NCBI GenBank assembly: GCA_030765455.1
Contig: JAVCCM010000024.1
Span: 1-61,325, forward strand
Direction: 5' to 3'
Length of the DNA stretch: 61,325 nt
DNA from: Candidatus Electryonea clarkiae
GTDB taxonomy: Bacteria > Electryoneota > Electryoneia > Electryoneales > Electryoneaceae
The notes beneath the pieces are model-generated. The model ran no database searches. It saw nothing but the letters and a program-made list of their open reading frames with translations, and was not told the DNA's origin. Of the stretch, positions 33,512-43,364 are shown one piece after another (the stretch's first letter is position 1; the number at the start of each line of letters is the position of its first letter). A program made the translations under genes and the position numbers.

Positions 33512-36500
33512 ATGCGTGGTAGGTATATTTTTGTTCTGTTTGTATTAGTACTGTGTGCTGGATTTCTTTTGCCGGGGATAGTTTTTGCACAGGCGACCAC
33601 AGGAAAAATTGCAGGTAAAGTAACTGACAAATCCAGTGATGAACCAATTATTAATGCAAATGTAGTAATTGAAGGATCGTCGCAAGGCGCTGCCACTGAT
33701 CTCGATGGTTATTTTGTCATTATTGCGGTCCGACCTGGAAGACACACCATTAAAGTCACATCGATCGGCTACCATCCATATTCTATTGAAGATGTATTTG
33801 TCAAGACCGATGGTACGACAGATATTGAAATAGAAATGACACAATCTACCATGAAACTGGAAGAAGTCATTCTTGTCTATAAGAAACCACAGGTAGATAT
33901 CAAAACGGTATCGTCAGTGCATGTTATCTCCGCTGATGATATCCGTTCAAGCGCCGTTGAAGATGTAACGGCTTTGATTACATCGCTGCCAGGAATTAAG
34001 CTGGATGAAGAGGGCAAGATTCACATCCGCGGTGGACGTGAAACAGAGGCTCGCTTCGTTGTAGATGGCATGGACAGTCGCGACCCTATCACCGGTGAAA
34101 TACTTCCTCTCAATCTTTCCGCTATGAATATTCAGGAAATTTCCATTCTTACCGGTGGAATGTCTGCTGAATACGGACAGGCTACTTCCGGAGTCATTAC
34201 TATCACCACCCCTGAAGGGGACATTGATTCATATAACGGTGCTGTGGAATGGTTTACAGACCGGTACCTTGATAATTCTTCATTTAACCAGGATCGAACG
34301 AACGCTGCATTTGGCGGACCCGTACCGTTTACAAAAAGTCTTGGCGGGCGTCCACTGACGTTTTATCTGACCACTAATACAAATCTTTCTGATACATATA
34401 CCCCACTGGGAGTTACATACGACCCGGAAAATTATGTGGGACTCGGCATGGATATGCCCCGCCGCCAGTTTAATGATTGGTCTGGAAGCCTGAAGATGGC
34501 GTATGACATGGGCAGGGGCAGGAAAATGTCTCTTTATATGAATGAGCGGTCACGTCTCTGGGACTTGTTCCCACAAGGTTTTTCAGGTGTTCCCGGATCA
34601 TACACATGGCAATATAAATACAATCTTGCATACCGCCCTCAAGCTATGGATCGCAGAAGCAGCGCAATTGTTGATTTTGCAAACCAGGTCAGCGCAAAAA
34701 CGGTTTTTAATGTTTCCCTCGGGAGACAGGTATTGAACGCTTCAATCTCACCAGGCATAAAAAATCCAGGCGAGTTTACTCTTATCGATGAGATAGAGGA
34801 GAATTATACCGGTCAGATCAACGATAGTGATCAGAATAACAATGGCGTCTGGGATCAGGATGCTGATAACGACGGAGTAGTGCATAGCGATATTTACGAT
34901 GAACTCGGCTTCGATCAGGATGGTAACAATTTCCGTGATGGTTTTTTTGATTCCAATCGAAATTACATATATGAAGGTGGCGGAGAAGGTTACGAAGACT
35001 TGAATATGAATGGAAAGTGGGATCGTGGAGAGGATTGGATCGATCTAAATGGCAATGGTATATATGACTACGCTGAACCGTGGACTGACCGGTCTGATCC
35101 GGTTACAGGAATAAATAATACAGGTGTCTGGGATCCGTGGGATCCGTATGTCGATCTAAACAGCAATGGAGTCTGGGACCCCGCTGAGCCGCAATTACAG
35201 GAGCAGGATCTTAACCTGAACGGACGTTGGGATGGTGAAAGATTCCAGGACTCAAACGGCAACAAGATATTCGACAGGTGGGAACCCTTTGATGATGAAA
35301 ACGGAAACTTCGCCTGGGATGATGGAGAGCGCTACACCGATTTTAATGGGGATGGTAAGCAAAATGACGGTGAGGGTTATGATGATATCAACATGAATGG
35401 TCATATGGACAGAATTGATCTTGTTGATAATGATGACGAGGATACTGATGAACCCTTCTGGGATGGTGATTTTTATTACGATACAGGTGAACCTTTCATC
35501 GACCTTCCGGACCCGGTGACAGGACTTTACAATGGTCGCTGGGATGTTGATGAGCAATTCTGGGACTTGCCTTCTTCAAATAGTGGTTTGTTGTTCGGTA
35601 CCGAAGGTTCTTTTTTCCGGCAGGGACAATTGGGGACAGCGACACTTAATGGTGTATATGATGCTCCAAACGGTTTTTTTGATGAATATGAACTCTTTAC
35701 TGCACCGAGTGGAGATGTCCAGAGACCTGTCAGCTATACGTGGGATTTGGATACGCATGGAGCCGAATGGGTATATGATGACTTTATGAAGTTTTATCCT
35801 AATAAGAGTACCTGGACTAACCGAACCCTGCACGATCAGGATTTGAGCGTAAGAAGATTTGATGCACCGAACTTCGTATATGACGAAGGACAAGAAAAAT
35901 ATATAGATTACAACGGTAATGGAACTTGGAACGGGCAGGATCTGTTTCTGAATCCGGGACGATGGGATAATGCTGCTGTATGGCAGAAACGTCGAACTGA
36001 AGAGTATTCCTTCAAAGCATCCTGGCAAAGCCAGGTTCACAAATTTCATGATATGAAGGCAGGTGTTGAGGCAAAATATCGTATAATGAGTCAGCAGTAT
36101 ATTTCAAGCCCGGATCAGGAATATACCGGCGAGGCTGAGTTAAGTCCGGACCAACCATGGGCAGATCGCGGTTCGGTTCGTGACTTCTGGACATATAGAC
36201 CCTGGTCTGGTGCAATGTATATACAGGATAAAATGGAATTTGAGGGATTGATTGTTCAATCGGGTATGAGAAGTGACTTCGTTATTCATGATAAAAAAGT
36301 TGTTGATGAACAAAAACGCAGGTTTGATGAGGGAGAACCGGGCGCTATCGAAGCGGAACGTTATCATTTCCAGTTTGCACCGCGTCTTGGCATCAGTCAT
36401 CCCATAACAGCCCAATCAAAACTTTACTTTAATTATGGTCACTTTTACCAGACTCCGGCTTTCAGCTATTTCTATCAATCCACAACAACCAATATTGATG

Positions 36501-37327
36501 CTGGTACTGTCGGAAATCCAAACCTGAAATTTGAAAAAACAGTAACTTATGAATTGGGTGTTCATACACAGATCACGAACACCGTTTCATTCCAGATAGC
36601 TGGATATTATCGAGATATGTATGACTTGATTTCAACTGTTGCAGAAAAAACAGGTCCCATCACCATTTACAGGTATATCAACCTTGATTACGGTCGTGCC
36701 AGGGGAATGGAAATCAAGATCGATAAAAACTTCGCCGACCATTACCAATTTAATTTGAACTATGACTTCTCTTACGCTTATGGCAAGGCGTCAGGTGCAA
36801 ATGATGAATTCGAGCGCCGCTCTTTGAATGTGCCTGTAAATTATGATGAACATCCCTTGGGCTGGGATGAGACCCATCGTGTTACGCTTAATGGCGCTGT
36901 AATGTACGGGAAAAAGGAATATCCCTACCTCTTCGGATTTAGAGTGCTTGATTACTGGTTATTATCAGTTCAATGGCAATTTGGTTCAGGTCGTCCTTAT
37001 TCGCCGTCACAATACAGCACTGGTATCAACCCGAATTTGATCCTGGAGAATTCAGCAAGAATGCCCTGGACGGAAACCACTACAGTTCGCTTCGAAAAGT
37101 ACTTTGATATAGCAGGTGTTAAGACAATCTGGGGAATTACAGTAAACAATGTCTGGGATAAGAGAAACTGGAATTCAATCTACACTCAAACGGGGAGTCC
37201 AATATATGCGATTCACCCGTTAAATCCAGATTATAATCCTTTTGTTGACCGGTCGGAATTCGATGCTAACCCAAGGAATTACAGTCCGGGTCGTCAGATA
37301 TTTTTTAAAGTTGGGATGGAATTCTAA
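33512..37327 (+). CDS. TonB-dependent receptor with large Asp/Asn-Gly-Trp repeat insertion
   Basis: A 1271-residue protein started at the ATG at 33512, preceded by GGAGGT. A signal peptide (1-25) is followed by a carboxypeptidase-regulatory-like domain (about 29-112) and a plug domain (about 134-236: VISADDIRSS, LPGIKLDEEGKIHIRGG, LTGGMSAEYGQATSGVITI). The outer-membrane barrel ends in FFKVGMEF. Between about 436 and 686 lies an insertion of about 250 residues with at least nine copies of a motif like DLNxNGxWDxxE, resembling calcium-binding EF-hand or thrombospondin-type-3 loops; one more occurs near 800. This places Ca-binding-like loops inside a barrel protein, an unusual design. It begins the surface-protein run that extends to 50279. 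The ligand is unknown. Confidence 0.88.
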   Translation: MRGRYIFVLFVLVLCAGFLLPGIVFAQATTGKIAGKVTDKSSDEPIINANVVIEGSSQGAATDLDGYFVIIAVRPGRHTIKVTSIGYHPYSIEDVFVKTDGTTDIEIEMTQSTMKLEEVILVYKKPQVDIKTVSSVHVISADDIRSSAVEDVTALITSLPGIKLDEEGKIHIRGGRETEARFVVDGMDSRDPITGEILPLNLSAMNIQEISILTGGMSAEYGQATSGVITITTPEGDIDSYNGAVEWFTDRYLDNSSFNQDRTNAAFGGPVPFTKSLGGRPLTFYLTTNTNLSDTYTPLGVTYDPENYVGLGMDMPRRQFNDWSGSLKMAYDMGRGRKMSLYMNERSRLWDLFPQGFSGVPGSYTWQYKYNLAYRPQAMDRRSSAIVDFANQVSAKTVFNVSLGRQVLNASISPGIKNPGEFTLIDEIEENYTGQINDSDQNNNGVWDQDADNDGVVHSDIYDELGFDQDGNNFRDGFFDSNRNYIYEGGGEGYEDLNMNGKWDRGEDWIDLNGNGIYDYAEPWTDRSDPVTGINNTGVWDPWDPYVDLNSNGVWDPAEPQLQEQDLNLNGRWDGERFQDSNGNKIFDRWEPFDDENGNFAWDDGERYTDFNGDGKQNDGEGYDDINMNGHMDRIDLVDNDDEDTDEPFWDGDFYYDTGEPFIDLPDPVTGLYNGRWDVDEQFWDLPSSNSGLLFGTEGSFFRQGQLGTATLNGVYDAPNGFFDEYELFTAPSGDVQRPVSYTWDLDTHGAEWVYDDFMKFYPNKSTWTNRTLHDQDLSVRRFDAPNFVYDEGQEKYIDYNGNGTWNGQDLFLNPGRWDNAAVWQKRRTEEYSFKASWQSQVHKFHDMKAGVEAKYRIMSQQYISSPDQEYTGEAELSPDQPWADRGSVRDFWTYRPWSGAMYIQDKMEFEGLIVQSGMRSDFVIHDKKVVDEQKRRFDEGEPGAIEAERYHFQFAPRLGISHPITAQSKLYFNYGHFYQTPAFSYFYQSTTTNIDAGTVGNPNLKFEKTVTYELGVHTQITNTVSFQIAGYYRDMYDLISTVAEKTGPITIYRYINLDYGRARGMEIKIDKNFADHYQFNLNYDFSYAYGKASGANDEFERRSLNVPVNYDEHPLGWDETHRVTLNGAVMYGKKEYPYLFGFRVLDYWLLSVQWQFGSGRPYSPSQYSTGINPNLILENSARMPWTETTTVRFEKYFDIAGVKTIWGITVNNVWDKRNWNSIYTQTGSPIYAIHPLNPDYNPFVDRSEFDANPRNYSPGRQIFFKVGMEF

Positions 37328-37342
37328 TTAGGAGTCAGGGGC

Positions 37343-39325
37343 ATGAAATCCCTTAAACGCATTTTTATTCTGGTATTATTGCCGATTTTTTTCCTACTGT
37401 TTTCTGGTTGTGAAGAAGAAAAACCAAAAAATGAAGATTTGCGACCTTCGTTGGAGGGTTTACGTACGGCTGATATTACTGCGGGATCATATATTATGAC
37501 AGGAGATGTCATAATAGATGATGGAGAAAATATTTCCATTGATGCTGGCGTTAATATCTTTGTGCAGGACAATTACAAGTTCCTGGTGAAAGGCAAATTA
37601 TCCGCCAGTGGTAGTGAAGATAACATGATTCATTTTACCACTGACAGATCACCCCGGGAAAAAGGGGATTGGAAAGGAATATGGTTTGTAGGCGCTGATG
37701 AAGGCTCAATTCTGGAATATGTTCAGATATCATTCGCTAACAAATATGATATTAATGAAGACACATCAAGGTCGTATGAAAGCGGTGCCTCTCAGATCGA
37801 TACCATTCTTCACAGGGGGGCAATCACAATTCGTGACTGTTCACCCACCATCAGGCGATGCATTATTGATAATGCAGGTTATGACGGTATTCATATCGTT
37901 GGCGAATCCAACCCGAAGATACTTTATAATACAATAGCGTTGAATGCTTTTAATGGTATTCGTATCGAACCGGACTGGACGATTGGACCGGAAGAGTATT
38001 TTACCGGTGATCTTGAGATTAAGAACAATATAATTGTAGAAAATGATGATGCCGGAATAAGGATGCCAAGCGGGGGAGAACAGTTCATATTTGATGGGAT
38101 GATAGAATATAATGATATATGGAATAATACCTCATTGAATTACCTGCCGACCGCAATTACAGATAAAGTCAGTTCTGAAGTACATTTGGATCCGCAATTT
38201 GTAGATATACAGGAAGGAGACTTCGAACTGCATCCATGCAGCGGTGCTATTGATAAAGGCAACCCTGATGATGGTTCTGATCTTGATGGGACACGTCCTG
38301 ATCTTGGAGTATTTCCGATATATCAAGATGCGAACCACCTCGCCAATTCTCTGAGCGGCAGTCGTCTCCACCTGACGACGGATAATTATCCAGAATATTT
38401 TGTTACTTGTGATGTAGTGGTAGAAGAGGGTGATGAGCTGATTATTGATCCTGGAGTCAGGATACGATTTGTTGAGACTTTCTCTTTCATCATTCGCGGG
38501 AAAATTACGGCAATTGGATCATCATCAAATCCCATCGTTTTTACCAGTGATCAGGAAAATCCTGAAAGAGGTGACTGGAAGAACATTTTCTTTGACGGAG
38601 CATCATCCGAAAGCCGTATGGAGCATGTAATAATTGAGTACGCTTCAGTGGATAACATTGCAAAGCCTGAGTACGTAGGAGCAATCTCTCTTGAAGCAAG
38701 TTCACCCAGCCTTAAGAATATTACCATCAGAGAATCCTATAATACAGGTATTTTCTGTAATAATGGATCATCACCTGATATTGATTATCTCACAATAGAA
38801 AATATAGGCGTAAACGGAATCATTTGCCGTTTAAACAGTAACCCAACCATAACAAGAACGGTAATTCATGGAACACAGGGTTATGGAATTCTTGTAGAAG
38901 ATAATAGCGCCCCATCAATCAGTAACGTTTTAATCTACGATGTATCAGTTTCGGGAATTGTGCTTGAGAGGTTATGCAGTCCGTCAATTCAAAATGTTAC
39001 GGTCTATAATCCCGACAGTCATGGTTTGAGAATGACCAGATCATGTAACCCCGATGTGAAGAACAGCATTTTTGCATCCTATGGATCAATAGGTATAGAA
39101 GCTTCAGTTTCATCGCTACCCACTTTGTCCTATTTGAGCCTCCATTCCTCAAGTGGCAGCAAGTTAGTTCCAGCGTCACTGGTTCTTACCGATCCAGTTG
39201 ATGGGAATCCTTTGTTTGTGGATGCACCAAACGGAAATTTCAATTTAAAAAATAACAGCCCCTGCAAAAGCGCCGGTGACGATGGTGAGGATATCGGGGC
39301 TTACGGTGGATCGATTGGGTGGTAA
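37343..39325 (+). CDS. Right-handed beta-helix lipoprotein
   Basis: A 660-residue lipoprotein with the signal MKSLKRIFILVLLPIFFLLFSGC (lipidated Cys23). The body has two parallel beta-helix regions, each opened by the same phrase (TGDVIIDDGENISIDAGVNIF and CDVVVEEGDELIIDPGVRIRF, then NMIHFTTD or NPIVFTSD, then GDWKGIWF or GDWKNIFF). The rungs carry SPSLKNITIRESYNTGIF-type pectate-lyase-like repeats. No catalytic cluster is evident. It is 15 bases after the TonB receptor, with AGGAG upstream, so the two are probably cotranscribed, a combination that suggests a surface-exposed partner of the receptor. Confidence 0.85.
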   Translation: MKSLKRIFILVLLPIFFLLFSGCEEEKPKNEDLRPSLEGLRTADITAGSYIMTGDVIIDDGENISIDAGVNIFVQDNYKFLVKGKLSASGSEDNMIHFTTDRSPREKGDWKGIWFVGADEGSILEYVQISFANKYDINEDTSRSYESGASQIDTILHRGAITIRDCSPTIRRCIIDNAGYDGIHIVGESNPKILYNTIALNAFNGIRIEPDWTIGPEEYFTGDLEIKNNIIVENDDAGIRMPSGGEQFIFDGMIEYNDIWNNTSLNYLPTAITDKVSSEVHLDPQFVDIQEGDFELHPCSGAIDKGNPDDGSDLDGTRPDLGVFPIYQDANHLANSLSGSRLHLTTDNYPEYFVTCDVVVEEGDELIIDPGVRIRFVETFSFIIRGKITAIGSSSNPIVFTSDQENPERGDWKNIFFDGASSESRMEHVIIEYASVDNIAKPEYVGAISLEASSPSLKNITIRESYNTGIFCNNGSSPDIDYLTIENIGVNGIICRLNSNPTITRTVIHGTQGYGILVEDNSAPSISNVLIYDVSVSGIVLERLCSPSIQNVTVYNPDSHGLRMTRSCNPDVKNSIFASYGSIGIEASVSSLPTLSYLSLHSSSGSKLVPASLVLTDPVDGNPLFVDAPNGNFNLKNNSPCKSAGDDGEDIGAYGGSIGW

Positions 39326-39358
39326 TGCATCAGCAATTTTCATTAAGAAAGATTCGAC

Positions 39359-42136
39359 ATGAAGTTTACTGCAGATATTAGTCATAGAAAAACTATCAAG
39401 TGTAATCTCATCGTTACGGCTATTTTGCTTTTTGCATTATCGGCATCAGCTTATACTAATGTATTGCCCCTGGAGGAGCAGTCCGGACCTGTGCGACCTG
39501 AATACACTACTCATCTCGATGAAATGCAAATTGAGAACAGGTTGCATGATGTTGGCAATATGTGTCTGACGATTACCAATTTTGGATATTTCGGTAATGA
39601 CAGCCCAACTTCCGGCAGAGAATTCCTGGTGGACCCATGTACCGGTGAATGGTCTCCGCAAGCGGAATTTCCCTGTGGCAGCGGGGCACAATATCTTTTC
39701 CAGGCAGGCTTATGGATTGGTGCTTTAATAAAAGAAGAGGGATTTGAATATCCACGTGTTTCGCACGGAGTAGAAGGGTGGACCGGTGGCGAGAGAGGGC
39801 AGGAATTCCTTCCCGGTTTCACTCCCGGCAATGGGATAGTTGAACGGTCCAACCGTGCCAATGCAATTAACTGTCTGGGAGAATTTGTCACAAGCGACCT
39901 GGCAATATCAGAGCAGGATTTTATTTCTACGTATTCAGATACAAGTAAAGTTGACGCGGTTGGGCGCACTTTACAAACTGGGCGAGATGGTGCTCATGTT
40001 CCCCTGGGAGTAAAGGTCACGCAGAAATCATACGCCTGGTCATACAACTATGCTCAAGACTTTATAATTATTGATTATGAGTTTGAAAATATTGCAGATA
40101 AATTTCTAAAGAACTTGTATATTGGTTTATATGTTGATGGTGACTGCGGACTGGTAGGGATATCTAATGCTCATACCGATGATATTACCGGATTTACCAA
40201 GACCTTTGAATATGAACCGCCGGGAAGCAATGAGTCTATTAGTTTGACGATAAATACAGCCTGGATAGCAGATAACGATGGCCGTACCCCGACAAATGGA
40301 GCCGGTGCTGACTTTTCTGTTCCTGATGTTACAGGAATCAGGGTAGTTCGCGCGCCAAATCCTAAACTTCGAACTTCGTTTAATTGGTGGATTTCAAACG
40401 GAGATGCAGATCTGGATTTTGGTCCCTCATGGAAAGATGACGGCAGCCCGGGAAGTTGGACAGAAACACTGGGTACTCCTGAGGACGATGAAAGAAAATA
40501 CTTTGTCCTCAAAAATCGTGAGTTTGATTATGATCAGATATGGGTGGATGATGGGGACTATATAATTGGCAACCCTCAAGAATTTAAATCACGTTTTGAC
40601 CCTGATGCGCCTGACCCGGAGACTCATGAGTGGCGCGTCCCCGGAGTGGACGATACTACACCGCCGGAATACCCCAGAAATATTGCCGATGGATTTGATA
40701 CCAGATATCTGCTTTCGTGGGGACCACTTGGGATTTTTGATTATGTAGATGATGCAGGGAACAGGATTTATCGTTTGAATCCCGGCGAAAAATTTTCTAT
40801 GACCATCGCTTATGTTGGCGGTTCTAATTTCCATGACCGGAATCACCCCCAGCCAACACCAACAAATCTTGATCCCGAACTTTTCGATTTCAGCGATCTA
40901 CAGTACAATGCAGATTGGGCGGCGAAAGTTTATGACAATCCAATGATTGACACAGACGGGGACGGGTGGTTTGGCGAAGATACCGGTATTGATGGAATTT
41001 TTGCCGATACTATCGGAAAAACGGTCAGTTATATAAATATTGACGGCGCACTGTTTACAGCTACTTATGAAGGACCTGATGAAGGTGAACAGAATGGGTT
41101 GCTTGAGCCTGAAGAAGATGGAAATATTAACAGACCCGCTATGGTTGACTATACATACAATAATGAGTTGTTTGATCATGGCGATGGTGTTCCTGATTTC
41201 CAGGGACCGCCTCCGCCACCCACGCCGATTCTTGAATATAGAACCACTGAAAATCGTTTAATCCTTGTTTGGGATAAACTACCCTCGGAAGATCCTGACT
41301 ATCAGGATCCCTTCAGTCGTTACCAGGACTTTGAAGGCTACAGGATTTATGTGTCAAATACCGGGCTTGAGAACGAGTTTTCATTTATTGCCGAATTCGA
41401 TTATGTAGATTACGCATTCTATAGTGATCGTGATTCATTAATGTCCAAGCCGGTTGTGACTGATAATCCGGAAGATTTACCATCTGAATATACAGATCGG
41501 TTAGGGGTTACAGGTTATAGAAAAGCGGTAGGTTCAAATATTGGTCTTGATGCTATAAAACTTAATGAGAATACTTATGAATACGATCTTGGCAGAGTGA
41601 ACCCAATGACGCCGAGGTATTATTCTGTTACAGCATATGATTACGGCGATCCTCAATCAGGGACAGAGCCCCTCGAGACCGCAAAATCTGCTAATATGAT
41701 ATACATGGCTCCTTCGGGCTCAAAGAATAAAAAACCCATGGTTGTTCCAAATCCATATCGTGCTGATCAGGATTATACAAACCAGCATATGCAATTAATT
41801 TTTGATATAGATACCACTTCTGTTAGCTGGGAGAACCGGAATGATGGAACCGGGCAATTCTTCCCGCAAACAGATAGAAGAATCTATTTTTATAATATTC
41901 CGATAAAATGTCTTATCAGAATATTCACGGTATCAGGCGACTTGGTGCAGATTGTCGATCATAATGTTCACGGTAATCGAATCTCAACCTGGAATTCTGA
42001 TTATGCGGAGGTCTGGGATCTCAACAGCAGAAATCAGCAACAGGTTGTTTCAGGACTATACCTTTTCAGCGTTGAGGATTATACAGACGCGAACAAAGGT
42101 AATGTAGATGTAGGGAAATTTGTTGTTATCCGATGA
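39359..42136 (+). CDS. Large secreted protein with variant C-terminal sorting-like end
   Basis: A 925-residue protein with a signal peptide (about 1-32, ending ASA). It has no domain I can name. The first 450 residues hold conserved-looking blocks (NMCLTITNFGYFG, YLFQAGLWIGA, WSYNYAQDFIIIDYEF), a middle region has a Pro-rich segment (GPPPPPTPILEY) leading to a fibronectin-like stretch (FEGYRIYVSNTG), and the end reads VVPNPYR...FTVSGDLVQIVDH...VSGLYLFSVED...GKFVVIR, a variant of the Por sorting domain. This type of protein recurs beside PorV-like proteins in related lineages. It lies 33 bases after the beta-helix lipoprotein and 123 bases before the PorV-like gene. Confidence 0.75.
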   Translation: MKFTADISHRKTIKCNLIVTAILLFALSASAYTNVLPLEEQSGPVRPEYTTHLDEMQIENRLHDVGNMCLTITNFGYFGNDSPTSGREFLVDPCTGEWSPQAEFPCGSGAQYLFQAGLWIGALIKEEGFEYPRVSHGVEGWTGGERGQEFLPGFTPGNGIVERSNRANAINCLGEFVTSDLAISEQDFISTYSDTSKVDAVGRTLQTGRDGAHVPLGVKVTQKSYAWSYNYAQDFIIIDYEFENIADKFLKNLYIGLYVDGDCGLVGISNAHTDDITGFTKTFEYEPPGSNESISLTINTAWIADNDGRTPTNGAGADFSVPDVTGIRVVRAPNPKLRTSFNWWISNGDADLDFGPSWKDDGSPGSWTETLGTPEDDERKYFVLKNREFDYDQIWVDDGDYIIGNPQEFKSRFDPDAPDPETHEWRVPGVDDTTPPEYPRNIADGFDTRYLLSWGPLGIFDYVDDAGNRIYRLNPGEKFSMTIAYVGGSNFHDRNHPQPTPTNLDPELFDFSDLQYNADWAAKVYDNPMIDTDGDGWFGEDTGIDGIFADTIGKTVSYINIDGALFTATYEGPDEGEQNGLLEPEEDGNINRPAMVDYTYNNELFDHGDGVPDFQGPPPPPTPILEYRTTENRLILVWDKLPSEDPDYQDPFSRYQDFEGYRIYVSNTGLENEFSFIAEFDYVDYAFYSDRDSLMSKPVVTDNPEDLPSEYTDRLGVTGYRKAVGSNIGLDAIKLNENTYEYDLGRVNPMTPRYYSVTAYDYGDPQSGTEPLETAKSANMIYMAPSGSKNKKPMVVPNPYRADQDYTNQHMQLIFDIDTTSVSWENRNDGTGQFFPQTDRRIYFYNIPIKCLIRIFTVSGDLVQIVDHNVHGNRISTWNSDYAEVWDLNSRNQQQVVSGLYLFSVEDYTDANKGNVDVGKFVVIR

Positions 42137-42259
42137 TTGAAGATTATATAATGAAACATTTTAGCAGAAAATTGAAACTACAGATTAATTAATTTTTTGG
42201 AAGCAGTTTTATATTTAGAAATTCTTAATTCTTAATTCTTAATTCACAGAGGTGTCATT

Positions 42260-43291
42260 GTGCTAAAAGGGTACAGATTTTTCTTCCGCTGCACTGCCTG
42301 TTTACTGGTAGTAATGCTGATACCGGGATTTGTTTTTGCTCAAGCAAAAGTCGGCACTACGGGGGTGAATTTTCTGAAGATTGGTGTGTCGGCACGTGCG
42401 GTCGGGATGGCGGATGCGATGCTTGCGCTTTCAGATGACGCTTCGACACTGTTTTATAACCCCGGTGGTATGATCAATCTGAAAAATAGAGAAATGATTT
42501 TAAGCCATGTTGCGTACAGGGCAGGTCTCAGTTTCGACTTCATCGGAATTGTAGTTCCAATGCCGGCATCCGGGTCAGCGATAGGGGCATCAATAACAGC
42601 TCTCTATACAGATGATATGATAGAGACTACCCCTGAAAGGCCCTATGGAACCGGCAGGACTTTTACTGCTACCGATTTCTCTGGAGGCATAAGTTATGCC
42701 CAGAGATTGACTGATAAATTTTCGGTGGGTGGCACAGTGAAATATATTCAGGAAGACCTGGCTGATGAAGTTGCCCGTGGATGGGGAGCGGATGTGGGAA
42801 CTTTCTATGAGACTGGTTGGAAAAGTATGCGAATTGCCATGCTGATTTCAAATTTCGGTCCTGACATGGAATTTATCAGTACTCCTTTTCCCCTACCGCT
42901 TATCTTTAAGTTTGGTGTCGCTGCTGATTTAATACGTAATGAAGATTACGGTCTTTTAGGAGTTTTTGAGTTTACCCATCCCAATGATAATGTAGAAGAG
43001 TATCATTTCGGTCTCGAATATTCATACAACGATTTCGCCATGCTGCGAATAGGTAAGAAAGTAAATGGCTGGGATCGGAACACCTGGGATGACTTTGATG
43101 CGGACAAACTTAACAACAACCCGTATTATGAATATCCCGTTTTGGATGATGGGTTCCCTTCATTTGACGGAGTTTCATTTGGTGGTGGTTTAAAATTCAG
43201 GCAAATCGGTCTGACGGTTGATTATGCTTATACAGGTATCAGCTATTTTGGAAATATTCATAGATTCTCATTAGGTTACTTAATCAAGTAA
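42260..43291 (+). CDS. PorV/PorQ-family outer-membrane protein
   Basis: This 343-residue protein begins with a signal peptide (about 1-28, FVFAQA). It carries the PorV/PorQ signature near the mature N-terminus: GVNFLKIGVSARAVGMADAMLALSDDASTLFYNPGGM. The rest is a 14-strand-type barrel pattern ending SLGYLIK. PorV is the shuttle that accepts type IX secretion cargo at the outer membrane, and several proteins in the window carry the matching sorting domains, one of them in the next gene. Start is GTG at 42260 with AGAGGTG upstream. A tandem run of AATTCTT lies just before it. Confidence 0.88.
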   Translation: MLKGYRFFFRCTACLLVVMLIPGFVFAQAKVGTTGVNFLKIGVSARAVGMADAMLALSDDASTLFYNPGGMINLKNREMILSHVAYRAGLSFDFIGIVVPMPASGSAIGASITALYTDDMIETTPERPYGTGRTFTATDFSGGISYAQRLTDKFSVGGTVKYIQEDLADEVARGWGADVGTFYETGWKSMRIAMLISNFGPDMEFISTPFPLPLIFKFGVAADLIRNEDYGLLGVFEFTHPNDNVEEYHFGLEYSYNDFAMLRIGKKVNGWDRNTWDDFDADKLNNNPYYEYPVLDDGFPSFDGVSFGGGLKFRQIGLTVDYAYTGISYFGNIHRFSLGYLIK

Positions 43292-43364
43292 TGCTTAAAC
43301 AATATTTTTTGCGAAATATCGAGTGAGATCTTTCAAGTAATTCCTTCAAGAATAAGGTGATAAA

